Shown: positions 46,725 through 55,831 of the stretch, in pieces
Layout of the letters: every line of letters begins with the position of its first letter
Position numbering within the stretch: the stretch's first letter is position 1
Assembly: GCA_963704855.1 (NCBI GenBank)
Contig: CAVPHY010000002.1
Location: 558,001-622,000, forward strand
Length of the DNA: 64,000 bases
Source: SZUA-36 sp963704855
Lineage (GTDB): Bacteria > Pseudomonadota > Gammaproteobacteria > Xanthomonadales > SZUA-36
Direction: 5' to 3'
Notes under the pieces: model-generated
The model's database searches: none
Seen by the model: only the letters and a program-made list of their open reading frames with translations
What the model was told of the DNA's origin: nothing
Translations under genes and position numbers: made by a program

Positions 46725-47906
46725 ATGGTTTCACTTGAACACCTGGTAACGACACTGGAAGAAATCCGTGCTGCCGGTTTATATAAAACCGAACGTGTGA
46801 TCACCACACCTCAAAGCGTGGAAATCAGGGTTCAGGGTGGCGGAGAGGTTCTCAATTTTTGCGCCAATAACTATCTCGGCCTTGCTGACAATCCCGAAGT
46901 GATCGCCGCTGCGCACAAGGCGCTGGATAATCACGGCTTTGGCCTGGCCTCGGTCCGCTTTATCTGCGGCACACAGGATTTGCACAAACAGCTCGAAAAC
47001 ACCATCTCGGAATTCTTCGGCACACAGGACACCATCCTTTACACCTCCTGCTTCGATGCCAATGGCGGGCTGTTTGAAACCCTGCTCGACGAGCAGGACG
47101 CGGTGATCTCAGACGCATTGAACCACGCTTCAATTATCGATGGCATCCGCCTGTGCAAAGCGCAACGCCACCGTTACCCCAACAGCGATATGCCGGCCCT
47201 CGAAAAGGCATTGCAGGACACGCAGGGCTGCCGCACCCGTCTGATCGCCACCGACGGTGCATTCAGCATGGATGGATATGTCGCCAAACTGGACGAAATT
47301 ACGGCCCTTGCTGAACGTTATGACGCCCTGGTCATGGTTGACGACAGTCACGCCACCGGTTTTATGGGCCCGGGCGGACGCGGTTCCGCCGAACACCACG
47401 GTGTCATGGACAAGGTAGATGTATTCACCTCGACACTGGGCAAGGCGCTGGGTGGTGGCTCCGGAGGTTTTACAACCGGACGCCAGGAGATAATAGACCT
47501 GTTACGCCAGCGCTCACGCCCCTACCTGTTCTCCAATACACTGCCACCCCCGCTGGTCGCCGCATCCATCAAGGTGTTCGAGATGCTTTCGGGCTCAACC
47601 GAAAGACGCGACAGGCTGGAAAGCAACACACGCTACTTCCGGGAAAAGATGAGCAGCGCGGGATTCGATATCAAGCAGGGTATCCACCCCATCGTGCCGG
47701 TCATGTTGTACGACGCCCCGCTCGCGCAGGAATTCGCCGCACGCCTGTTGGATGAAGGCATCTATGTCATCGGTTTTTTCTTCCCGGTGGTACCCAAGGG
47801 TGAAGCCCGTATCCGTGTGCAGCTATCCGCCGCACATCAGAAACATCACCTGGACCGCGCAGTGGAAGCCTTCGTGAAAGTCGGTAAAGAGCTGGGAGTC
47901 CTGTAA
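46725..47906 (+). CDS. kbl: Glycine C-acetyltransferase (2-amino-3-ketobutyrate CoA ligase)
   Basis: 393 residues. A PLP enzyme of the alpha-oxoamine synthase family that splits 2-amino-3-ketobutyrate with CoA into glycine and acetyl-CoA. Typical blocks are NFCANNYLGLADNP, VDDSHATGFMGPGGRG and the PLP lysine in TLGKALGGGSGG. A strong AGGAGG lies 7 bases before the ATG. The order tdh-kbl is the reverse of E. coli kbl-tdh. Confidence 0.97.
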   Translation: MVSLEHLVTTLEEIRAAGLYKTERVITTPQSVEIRVQGGGEVLNFCANNYLGLADNPEVIAAAHKALDNHGFGLASVRFICGTQDLHKQLENTISEFFGTQDTILYTSCFDANGGLFETLLDEQDAVISDALNHASIIDGIRLCKAQRHRYPNSDMPALEKALQDTQGCRTRLIATDGAFSMDGYVAKLDEITALAERYDALVMVDDSHATGFMGPGGRGSAEHHGVMDKVDVFTSTLGKALGGGSGGFTTGRQEIIDLLRQRSRPYLFSNTLPPPLVAASIKVFEMLSGSTERRDRLESNTRYFREKMSSAGFDIKQGIHPIVPVMLYDAPLAQEFAARLLDEGIYVIGFFFPVVPKGEARIRVQLSAAHQKHHLDRAVEAFVKVGKELGVL

Positions 47907-47910
47907 TCAA

Positions 47911-48831
47911 ATGAAACAAAAAATCATCGCCGCCCTGCAACTTGGCAATGATTCTGGCGGAACCGCAGCCACGCTGGAAAAAATCCTGGGCCGTGAGCAG
48001 GAAATCAGGCAGTCCGGCTGTGATTTACTGGTGATGCCGGAAGCACTGTTAGGCGGCTACCCGAAAGGTTCTGATTTTGGCACACGCGTGGGTTACAGGA
48101 CTTCTGCGGGGCGTGAGGAGTTCCTGCAATACTGGCGGCAGGCGATCGATCTGGACGGCCCTGAAGTGACTGCGCTTTCGGAATTGGCCAAAGCATGCAA
48201 CAGCGCGGTTGTCATCGGTGTTATCGAACGCAGCGGTGCAACGCTTTTCTGTACAGCCCTGTTTATTTCCAGTAACGGTGAACTGCTGGCGAAGCATCGC
48301 AAAGTAATGCCAACCGCCAGTGAGCGGCTTATCTGGGGCCAGGGAGACGGCTCCACGCTGCCGGTCGTCGATACCGTGGCAGGACGGATTGGCGCCGCCA
48401 TATGCTGGGAGAATTACATGCCGCTGCTGCGTACTGCGATGTATGCGAAAGGTATTGAAATCTGGTGTGCGCCCACCGTTGATGACCGCGACATCTGGCA
48501 GACCAGCATGTCCCATATCGCCTATGAAGGCAGAAACTTCCTGGTCAGCGCCTGTCAGTATCAGCCACCGCCCGTGGCTGGCCACTGCAAGGATGAAGAC
48601 TGGCCAAAAGACAAACCGCTGATCAGGGGCGGCAGCGTTATCATGTCCCCTATGGGTGAAGTGCTTGCCGGACCGCTGTATGACGAGGAGGGTCTCATCT
48701 TTGCCGGGATCGATCTCGACGACATCATAAAAGCCCGCTACGACATGGACCCGACAGGCCATTACTCCCGGCCGGATATATTCAAACTGAGTGTTGATGA
48801 ACAGGAGCGCCCGCCTGTTTCCATCGTTTGA
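47911..48831 (+). CDS. Nitrilase-family hydrolase
   Basis: 306 residues. The carbon-nitrogen hydrolase triad is complete: E44 in MPEALLGGYP, K131 in HRKVMPT, and C165 in ICWENYMPL. The WENYMPL block and the length place it with true nitrilases (aliphatic or aromatic nitrile to acid) rather than amidases, but the substrate cannot be read from sequence. It starts 4 bases after the kbl stop, so it is probably co-transcribed with the threonine-degrading genes. It is convergent with the next gene, 8 bases away. Confidence 0.85.
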   Translation: MKQKIIAALQLGNDSGGTAATLEKILGREQEIRQSGCDLLVMPEALLGGYPKGSDFGTRVGYRTSAGREEFLQYWRQAIDLDGPEVTALSELAKACNSAVVIGVIERSGATLFCTALFISSNGELLAKHRKVMPTASERLIWGQGDGSTLPVVDTVAGRIGAAICWENYMPLLRTAMYAKGIEIWCAPTVDDRDIWQTSMSHIAYEGRNFLVSACQYQPPPVAGHCKDEDWPKDKPLIRGGSVIMSPMGEVLAGPLYDEEGLIFAGIDLDDIIKARYDMDPTGHYSRPDIFKLSVDEQERPPVSIV

Positions 48832-48839
48832 CCCCGCGC

Positions 48840-51800
48840 TCAGCGACCTTTTACGGTTCCCTTGCGCGGTTTCTTTTTAGGAGCGGTCGACGTTTCAGGT
48901 TTGTATACAACCGCCCTGCCACTGCGACCGTCTATCAGGATGTTCATCGGTCGCTTCAGACGCACGTGCCTGACATACTCGGTTTCCGAAACGGCCTTGA
49001 TTGAGTTGAGCCAGTCCCAGTCGAGAAAGTTGTTCTTGCTTCCACTGTTAATCGTCAGATAGCCAATCTGGAAAGTAATCAGGTTCTGGAAAAAGTGTGT
49101 CCCGAATGACGGCTCAACCACGAAATCGCCGTAGTCTGCCTCAACGATTACACGTGCCGAGGAAATCTGATCCCACTTTGTCGGGATGCCAAGCCACGGG
49201 TCTGAAGTGCCCCATCTGCCAGGGCCCAGCAGCATATAGGGCGTTTTTTCGTCTTTGAATTTCCGGTTGTAGTCAGCCACGTGATCTGCCATCCGGACCA
49301 TGTTCGCACGCTTAAAGTTTTCGCCCTTAACAAATACGATGTCCTGGATATCGTCAATCCGGCCATGACTGAGCGCCTGGTCTGACTGGCAAAAAACCTG
49401 CCCGTTATCGCCTTCGAATTCCAGGATTTCCGAAAATGATGAATCCACCAGCATCGGGCGGATCTGCAGGAAGCGAAAATTATTTGGTTCATTCGGGTCG
49501 GAATTGATCTCCACGGCAAATTCGATTTCAACAGGCACGTTCATTGCACGGCTGCCGAGCTGAAGCAGGTACTGGAGAATCTTATCCAGCGGGAATATTT
49601 TTGATTTCAAAATCGGATCGAAGGTAATGATCCGGGTGCCCTTACGCCCTATCCCGGGGTAGATCCTGTCATTGTCAGCGGAGTAGGTAGAGCCAACATA
49701 CTTGAGCACGCCGTGTGCCTCAGATTCGCTCATTTTCAGCTTCACCAGGCCATCATCCCCGCCCTTCTTCGGAAACACCGCAGGTTTGTTCATATTGACG
49801 GCGAAAAACTCCCGCTGGGTATTTCTCAGGTAATCCTGCGGTTTTGAGAACTGCGGTAATACCTGTGGATTGGCTGGTGAGAAGAACAGGCAGTTTTCAC
49901 CTTCCATCACGGTTTTGCCAAGCCCGAGTGCGATGTAGGCAATACCTTCTTCAGGTTTGATCCGTCCAACCGAATAAAAATTGTAGGACCTGGCCAAACC
50001 GGAAAGCACCGGGTAAAAATGACCATCCCGGTTCTGCCCGACGATCTCCTGCAGGATAATGGCCATTTTCTCTTCTTCAGTACGGTTACCGGTCGCTTCG
50101 ATATAGTGCTTTGAATTTTTACAATATACCGATGCATAGATTAACTTGATGGCGGTCAAAAGCCGGGAGACGCGACTCCGCAATGTCGGGTGGTTATTCG
50201 GCAGAAAATAGGTGTCATAGATTCCGGCGAACGGCTGGTAATGTGAATCCTCCAGCAGCGATGAAGACCTCACCGCGAGAGGATAATCAGCTACCTTCAG
50301 GTAAGACTTCAAATCCTTCACCAGGTCCCGTGGAATCCTGGCACTGGTAAACGCTTTGATTATCTCTTTATCGGGACGATCACCCAGGGCAAATTCGTGC
50401 AGGTTGTTATCCTTCATGAACTTATCAAAAGCGCCGGTACAGATGACCGCGGAGCGCGGCACCGAAATCCGCGCGCCAGGAAAAGCGTTAGAAACGGGGA
50501 AACAATTGATCAGGCTGTTTACGAATGCCAGACCCCGCCCCTTGCCGCCCAGCGAACCCTCACCAATCCGCAAGAACTCTGCCCGCCCATCACAATGAGC
50601 ACGCGAGAAATCGGTTATCACCCCCATCTGCCTTTCATGCAGGAACTCTTCGAGAGCTTCAAGCAGGTAAGCACGCATCTCATCGGGCTGTTTGAACTCA
50701 CTGACCTGTCGTGGGCGTAAGCGGGCAGCAAGGCCAAATTCGGTCCTGGCCATCAGCCAGTTGGAGAAATGGTGTCTCTCAGCATGATAAACCAGGGACC
50801 TGATATCAACCCTGGCCGCAATTTCTTTCATTTCACTGAAATTGCTGGCGCGGTCGAGTTCTGTTCCATCTGGAAGCTTGAACACAAAATCACCAAATCC
50901 AAAGTTCTGATTGATAAATACGCCCAATTCGCTCAGCAGTGTCGGGGATCTCTTGTTCAGGAAGCCGGCATCACAATCAGCGGCCATTTCTGCGTTTTCC
51001 TCATTCGAAGACTGCAGCAATACGGGCAGGTCACTGATCTCTTCCTTGATCATTCTGGCCAGTTGGATACCGGCCGTTTTATTTATCAGGCCATCTTTTT
51101 TGTACTGGATATCTGATATGACGCCCAACAGGTACTTTTTATATTTTCTGAATAGTTCGAGGGCCTCTTCAAAATTCTGCGCAAGTAGTATTTTTGGCCG
51201 TGCACGCATACGCAGAAGCCGGTTGGCGGAATTGATACTTTCCGAAAGCAGCGCCGAGGTCTGCTGCATGGTCTCGGTGTAAATCAAGGGTAAGAAAGAT
51301 GAATAAAACCGGACTGAATTCTCCACCAGGATGATCACCCGGACACCGATCAGGTCCGTGTCGGCCTCCACATTTTTCTTGTCTTCGACCATCTTTATGA
51401 TCGTCAGGAATATCCTGGATTCGCCGCTCCAGAAAAACACCTCGTCATATGCCTGACCGCCCAGGCTTCGGGTCAATTCGAGTTCACGGTGATGAAATGC
51501 CAACAGGACAATGGGGATATCCGGATGCAGTTGTTTTGCCCGCTCGCTGAACTCAACAGGATCGACATCGCTGAGTGAGCGAAAGACAATGATCAGGTCA
51601 AAGCGGTTCTTCTTTAAAGTTTCAAGTGCGGCCGATCCAGAATCAACACGCCTAATCATGGGTGCACTTGAAAGCCTCAGTTCGGCGTATTCGGACATGA
51701 CCAGGTCGGCCAGTTGTCCATCCTCCCGAAGGCTGTAAATATCGTAAAGACTTGAAACCAGGAGGATATCCCTGACCTTGAAAGGCATCAGCGCGTCAAA

Positions 51801-51848
51801 CTTTAGTGACTCCTGTTCGAAATCTTTCAGGTCAATTGTTGATTTCAT
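48840..51848 (-). CDS. Receiver-like plus PEP/pyruvate-binding domain protein, unknown function
   Basis: 1002 residues. Residues about 25-155 form a receiver-like fold without an acceptor aspartate (FDLIIVFRSL). Residues about 168-315 form a second one with D246 (VISDIQY) and K299 (FLNKRS). A linker follows. The segment from about 430 to 840 resembles the N-terminal ATP-grasp domain of PEP synthase/PPDK (GSLGGKGRGLAF, AVRSSSLLEDS near 526, EIEFAVEIN, FLQIRPML). The phosphohistidine and PEP-binding domains are absent. A basic tail (PKKKPRKGTVKGR) ends it. The substrate is unknown; I know of no characterised member. Confidence 0.7.
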   Translation of the reverse strand: MKSTIDLKDFEQESLKFDALMPFKVRDILLVSSLYDIYSLREDGQLADLVMSEYAELRLSSAPMIRRVDSGSAALETLKKNRFDLIIVFRSLSDVDPVEFSERAKQLHPDIPIVLLAFHHRELELTRSLGGQAYDEVFFWSGESRIFLTIIKMVEDKKNVEADTDLIGVRVIILVENSVRFYSSFLPLIYTETMQQTSALLSESINSANRLLRMRARPKILLAQNFEEALELFRKYKKYLLGVISDIQYKKDGLINKTAGIQLARMIKEEISDLPVLLQSSNEENAEMAADCDAGFLNKRSPTLLSELGVFINQNFGFGDFVFKLPDGTELDRASNFSEMKEIAARVDIRSLVYHAERHHFSNWLMARTEFGLAARLRPRQVSEFKQPDEMRAYLLEALEEFLHERQMGVITDFSRAHCDGRAEFLRIGEGSLGGKGRGLAFVNSLINCFPVSNAFPGARISVPRSAVICTGAFDKFMKDNNLHEFALGDRPDKEIIKAFTSARIPRDLVKDLKSYLKVADYPLAVRSSSLLEDSHYQPFAGIYDTYFLPNNHPTLRSRVSRLLTAIKLIYASVYCKNSKHYIEATGNRTEEEKMAIILQEIVGQNRDGHFYPVLSGLARSYNFYSVGRIKPEEGIAYIALGLGKTVMEGENCLFFSPANPQVLPQFSKPQDYLRNTQREFFAVNMNKPAVFPKKGGDDGLVKLKMSESEAHGVLKYVGSTYSADNDRIYPGIGRKGTRIITFDPILKSKIFPLDKILQYLLQLGSRAMNVPVEIEFAVEINSDPNEPNNFRFLQIRPMLVDSSFSEILEFEGDNGQVFCQSDQALSHGRIDDIQDIVFVKGENFKRANMVRMADHVADYNRKFKDEKTPYMLLGPGRWGTSDPWLGIPTKWDQISSARVIVEADYGDFVVEPSFGTHFFQNLITFQIGYLTINSGSKNNFLDWDWLNSIKAVSETEYVRHVRLKRPMNILIDGRSGRAVVYKPETSTAPKKKPRKGTVKGR

Positions 51849-51931
51849 GAAATTACAGTAGCAAAGCTCTTGGGCATATAACAGCTGCTACCGCCATAGT
51901 GGTAAAACATTCGGCTCGCACAGCCCCGGCC

Positions 51932-51969
51932 AAAAAAGAGCCGGATATCCTTGCACTGGACATCCGGCT
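51932..51969 (-). terminator. Rho-independent terminator after gdhA
   Basis: Minus strand: AGCCGGATGTCC pairs with GGATATCCGGCT with a single mismatch around a 7-base loop, followed by CTTTTTTGG. It lies 13 bases after the gdhA stop. It shields the next gene on the same strand, the 1002-residue protein, from gdhA transcription. Confidence 0.85.
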
Positions 51970-51982
51970 TCATACCGTCTGG

Positions 51983-53326
51983 TCAGACGACGCCCTGATC
52001 CATCATGGAGTCCGCAATTTTGCGGAAACCGCTGATATTGGCTCCAAGCACATAGTTGCCAGGTTTGCCATACTCCTCCGCGGTGTGCCTGCACGCTTCA
52101 TGAATGGAGATCATGATGTCATGGAGGCGTTTGTCCACTTCTTCGCGAGACCAGCTCAAACGCATGCTGTTCTGGGACATTTCCAGACCTGAAACCGCCA
52201 CACCGCCCGCGTTGGCGGCCTTGCCCGGGCCATAAAGAATTCCGGCTTCGAGGTATTTGTCCACGGCGTCCGGTGTGCTGGGCATGTTGGCACCTTCAGC
52301 GATACAGAAACAACCGTTCTTCAAAAGGGTAGCCGCATCGTCGCCATTCACTTCGTTCTGCGTGGCGCAAGGCAGCGCAACGTCGACCGGCACATTCCAG
52401 ACACCGGTACCTTCATGGTAAGTCGCGCCTGGATACTCATCTACATATTCCTTGATCCGTCCCCGGCGTTGGTTCTTTAACGCAAAGACAAATTCGAGTT
52501 TCTCTTTTGAAATACCCTCTTCATCGACAATATATCCACTTGAGTCGGACAAGGTGATCACCTTGCCGCCGAACTCGGTGGCTTTTTCGGTGGCGTACTG
52601 CGCGACATTACCGGAACCGGATATTGCAACCCTGAGACCTTCAATTGATTTACCCTGGGTGTTGAGCATTTCTTCGGCGAAATAGACCGTGCCATAACCG
52701 GTAGCTTCCGGCCGGATCAGGCTGCCGCCCCAGTTGAGGCTCTTGCCCGTCAGAACGCCTTCAAACGCGTTGCGACAACGCTTGTACTGGCCGAACAGGT
52801 AACCGATTTCACGACCACCAACACCAATATCTCCAGCCGGGATATCGGTATTCGGACCAATATGACGGGACAGTTCCGTCATGAAGCTCTGGCAAAAACG
52901 CATAACCTCGTTGTCAGACTTGCCCTTGGGATTGAAATCAGAACCACCTTTGCCACCACCCATGGGCAATGTGGTCAGGCTGTTCTTGAATACCTGCTCG
53001 AACCCCAGGAACTTCAGAATGCCCTGGTTTACGCTGGGGTGAAAACGTAACCCACCCTTGTAAGGACCGATGGCGCTGTTGAATTCAACGCGAAAACCGC
53101 GATTGACCTGGACCTGGCCGGCATCATCGATCCAGGGAACACGAAAAACGATCATCCGTTCCGGTTCTACAATGCGGTCTATGATTTTAGCCTCGACGTA
53201 TTCCGGGTGCATCTCCAGCACGGGAGTGAGCGAATCCAGGACTTCTTCCACCGCTTGGAGGAACTCATCTTCCCCGCGGTTTTTCGCCCTGACTGTTGCC
53301 ATAACAGAGTTGAGATACTGGTTCAT
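51983..53326 (-). CDS. gdhA: NADP-specific glutamate dehydrogenase
   Basis: 447 residues, the small hexameric type. It aminates 2-oxoglutarate with ammonia and NADPH. Visible motifs are the substrate site GGLRFHPSVNQGILKFLGFEQ (in part), the catalytic-lysine stretch PMGGGKGGSDFNPKG, and ISGSGNVAQYA for the cofactor. AAGGAGACAATA precedes the ATG. The gene is a single unit with its own promoter and terminator. Confidence 0.97.
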   Translation of the reverse strand: MNQYLNSVMATVRAKNRGEDEFLQAVEEVLDSLTPVLEMHPEYVEAKIIDRIVEPERMIVFRVPWIDDAGQVQVNRGFRVEFNSAIGPYKGGLRFHPSVNQGILKFLGFEQVFKNSLTTLPMGGGKGGSDFNPKGKSDNEVMRFCQSFMTELSRHIGPNTDIPAGDIGVGGREIGYLFGQYKRCRNAFEGVLTGKSLNWGGSLIRPEATGYGTVYFAEEMLNTQGKSIEGLRVAISGSGNVAQYATEKATEFGGKVITLSDSSGYIVDEEGISKEKLEFVFALKNQRRGRIKEYVDEYPGATYHEGTGVWNVPVDVALPCATQNEVNGDDAATLLKNGCFCIAEGANMPSTPDAVDKYLEAGILYGPGKAANAGGVAVSGLEMSQNSMRLSWSREEVDKRLHDIMISIHEACRHTAEEYGKPGNYVLGANISGFRKIADSMMDQGVV

Positions 53327-53361
53327 TATTGTCTCCTTGAGTACCAGTTGAACCTTTCGCT

Positions 53362-53367
53362 ATTATA
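53362..53367 (-). promoter_or_regulatory. Candidate gdhA -10 element
   Basis: TATAAT on the minus strand, 36 bases before the gdhA ATG. The -35 position at 16-17 bases (TTATCC or GTTATC) is a poor match. It could be activator-dependent. The rest of the 189-base gap up to glmM shows no feature I trust. Confidence 0.4.
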
Positions 53368-53515
53368 AAGAACAGACCCTTGCGGATAACCAAATATCTC
53401 CACTTAAATCAGGCTTTCTTGATGCAGGTCAATCGTCGTTTTAAATTGCCTGTGATACGCGTTTTTGAGCAAGCTTCCACCACCAACGTCCTGGCGAACG
53501 GCTTCCTCTCAAAAC

Positions 53516-54874
53516 TCAGGTAGGGTCAGGGGGGGCCGCCAATTCAGAACGCACCACTTCCGCAAGTTCCAAAGCCAGTCGATTGACCTGGGCCTCGTCA
53601 ACGCCTTCCAGGGTCACGCGTATCAGGGGTTCGGTACCGGATGGCCTCAGGATTACCCTGCCGGTATCACCCAGTTGTTTTTCAACAGACTTTACGGCGT
53701 CCCTGATAGCCCGTGAGCCATCAAGATCGGTTACCTGGCCGTTCACAGGCACATTGATCATTGTCTGTGGCAATTTTTGTATGTCCGAGGTCAGTTCGGC
53801 GAGTTTTTTGCCTTTGCTGACCATAACCTCGAGCACCTGCAAGGCGCTGACAATGCCATCACCGGTACTGGTCCTGTCCAGGCACAGGAGGTGACCGGAG
53901 GCTTCACCACCGAGCGTCCAGCCCTTGCTGATCAGCGCTTTATGTACATGGCGATCACCAACGGGCGAACGCAAAAACGGGATGTTGCGTTTTTTCAATG
54001 CCAGTTCCAGCCCAAAATTACTCATCACCGTTCCAATCACACCACCCTGGAGCAAACCCTTGTCCTGGCGCGCCGTGGCGAGAATGTAGAGCAACTCATC
54101 TCCGTTTACCACTTCGCCCTTGGCATCCACCATTACGACACGGTCACCATCACCATCCAGTGCGATACCAAGGTCAGCACCGTGCTTGAGCACTGCCTCG
54201 CTGACGAATGCCGGATAGGTGGATCCGCAGCCCTCATTGATATTCAGTCCGTTCGGATGCACGCCCACGGGAATCACCTCGGCGCCAAGTTCCTCAAAAA
54301 CGGCTGGAGCCACCCGGTAGGTCGCGCCGTTGGCGCAATCGACAACAATTTTCAGGCCACGTAGCCGGATTTCAAACGGGATCGTACCTTTGCAAAACTC
54401 GATATATCGGCCTGCAGCATCTTCGATACGGGTCGCCTTTCCCATTTTTTCAGATGCAACGGTCGAGAAGGGTTGTTCAAGTTCTCTTTCGATGGCACGC
54501 TCGACATCATCCGGCAATTTTTCACCTTCGGCTGAAAAGAACTTGATGCCGTTATCGTAAAACGGATTGTGCGAGGCGCTGATAACGATTCCGGCGCAGG
54601 CATACAAGGTCCGCGTCAGGTAGGCGATGGCAGGTGTCGGCATTGGGCCAAGCAGGGCTACATTGGCGCCCGCAGCAGCAAGACCCGCTTCCAGCGCTGA
54701 TTCAAACATATACCCCGATATGCGGGTATCCTTGCCAATCACGACTACGCGCGAATCCCCATCGGCCAGCACCTTGCCGGCTGCGCGCCCCAGGCGCAAC
54801 ATAAAATCGGCCGTAACCGGCGTGTCACCAACACGGCCACGTATGCCGTCTGTTCCAAAGTATTTATTTTTCAT
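53516..54874 (-). CDS. glmM: Phosphoglucosamine mutase
   Basis: 452 residues from the ATG at 54874 (MKNKYFGTDGIRGRVG); an ATG three codons earlier is equally possible. The phosphoserine loop is ISASHNPFYDNG. The metal loop is DGDGDR, seen as ALDGDGDRVVMVD. The C-terminal phosphate loop is RPSGTEPLIRV. It interconverts GlcN-6-P and GlcN-1-P for UDP-GlcNAc. It follows folP, the usual order. In many relatives tpiA-secG follow; here gdhA follows. Confidence 0.96.
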   Translation of the reverse strand: MKNKYFGTDGIRGRVGDTPVTADFMLRLGRAAGKVLADGDSRVVVIGKDTRISGYMFESALEAGLAAAGANVALLGPMPTPAIAYLTRTLYACAGIVISASHNPFYDNGIKFFSAEGEKLPDDVERAIERELEQPFSTVASEKMGKATRIEDAAGRYIEFCKGTIPFEIRLRGLKIVVDCANGATYRVAPAVFEELGAEVIPVGVHPNGLNINEGCGSTYPAFVSEAVLKHGADLGIALDGDGDRVVMVDAKGEVVNGDELLYILATARQDKGLLQGGVIGTVMSNFGLELALKKRNIPFLRSPVGDRHVHKALISKGWTLGGEASGHLLCLDRTSTGDGIVSALQVLEVMVSKGKKLAELTSDIQKLPQTMINVPVNGQVTDLDGSRAIRDAVKSVEKQLGDTGRVILRPSGTEPLIRVTLEGVDEAQVNRLALELAEVVRSELAAPPDPT

Positions 54875-54884
54875 GACCGGCATT

Positions 54885-55757
54885 TTACGCCCAAGTGTTG
54901 CAAAGTGCATTTGCAACTACGAGCGCATCACGTGTTTCGGCTACATCATGGACCCGGACTATCGCTACACCCGCCTGCGCAGCAAGCGCCGCAGCCGTGA
55001 TTGAACCAGCAACCCGTCCTGTTACCTCGCGGCCGGTCAGCTGGCCAATCATGGATTTTCTGGATATGCCAACCAGCAGTGGATAACCGATGGCTACAAG
55101 ATCCCGCAAGGCTTGAAAGAGTGCTATGTTCTGCTGCAAGGTCTTGCCAAAACCAAAACCAGGGTCAAGTACGATGTTTTCCCTTGATATTCCATTGTCC
55201 CTGCACAGTTGAGCGCGTTCCTGTAAGAACCCGGCAACCTCGGCTGCAACATCATCGTACAAAGGATTATTCTGCATCACGCGCGGGTCACCCAGCATGT
55301 GCATCAGGCAAACCGGGACCTTGAGTTCGGCCGCAGCGTGCAGGGCGCCATCCAGGCGCAGGGCATAGACATCATTGATCATTCCTGCCCCGGCCGCCAC
55401 CGCTTCGCGCATGACACCGGGCTTACTGGTGTCAATGGATACCGGAACGGAAAGTTGCGGAACGATGCTCTCAATGACCGGGATAACCCGGTCCAGTTCC
55501 TCTTGCAGAGTCACCGCCCGTGCGCCGGGGCGTGTGGATTCTCCGCCAACATCAATGATATCGGCGCCTGCGTCCTGCATGGCCAATGCGTGTTGAATGG
55601 CCTCTTCCCGCCCCAGCCATTGTCCGCCATCGGAAAAGGAATCCGGCGTCAGGTTGAGAACACCCATGATCCTGGTCCGGTCGAGTAGCAATCTCCGTCC
55701 AGCACAGTCGAGCATACGAACAGGTGAATTGGATGCTGCGGGATCTATCACTGTCAT
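54885..55757 (-). CDS. folP: Dihydropteroate synthase
   Basis: 290 residues. It joins pABA to DHPP in folate synthesis and is the sulfonamide target. Motifs are MGVLNLTPDSFSDGG, DVGGESTRPGA, VLDPGFGFGKT and the C-terminal VRVHDV. No obvious sulfonamide-resistance insertion is seen. A terminator separates it from ftsH, so folP-glmM form their own unit. Confidence 0.96.
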   Translation of the reverse strand: MTVIDPAASNSPVRMLDCAGRRLLLDRTRIMGVLNLTPDSFSDGGQWLGREEAIQHALAMQDAGADIIDVGGESTRPGARAVTLQEELDRVIPVIESIVPQLSVPVSIDTSKPGVMREAVAAGAGMINDVYALRLDGALHAAAELKVPVCLMHMLGDPRVMQNNPLYDDVAAEVAGFLQERAQLCRDNGISRENIVLDPGFGFGKTLQQNIALFQALRDLVAIGYPLLVGISRKSMIGQLTGREVTGRVAGSITAAALAAQAGVAIVRVHDVAETRDALVVANALCNTWA

Positions 55758-55768
55758 TGTCTATACCC

Positions 55769-55794
55769 AAAAAAACAGCGCTGTTGCAGCGCTG
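55769..55794 (-). terminator. Rho-independent terminator between ftsH and folP
   Basis: Minus strand: CAGCGCT, a 5-base loop, AGCGCTG, then seven T residues. It begins about 38 bases after the ftsH stop and ends just before the folP ATG at 55757. Transcription of folP must then start within a very short space or rely on read-through. Confidence 0.85.
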
Positions 55795-55831
55795 CCTTCT
55801 GTTAACCAATAATCGCTATTGGCAATTGCCT

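Noticed and set aside
48832..48839. Terminator between the nitrilase gene and the convergent 1002-residue gene
   Set aside because: The gap is eight bases and no stem with a T tract spans it.
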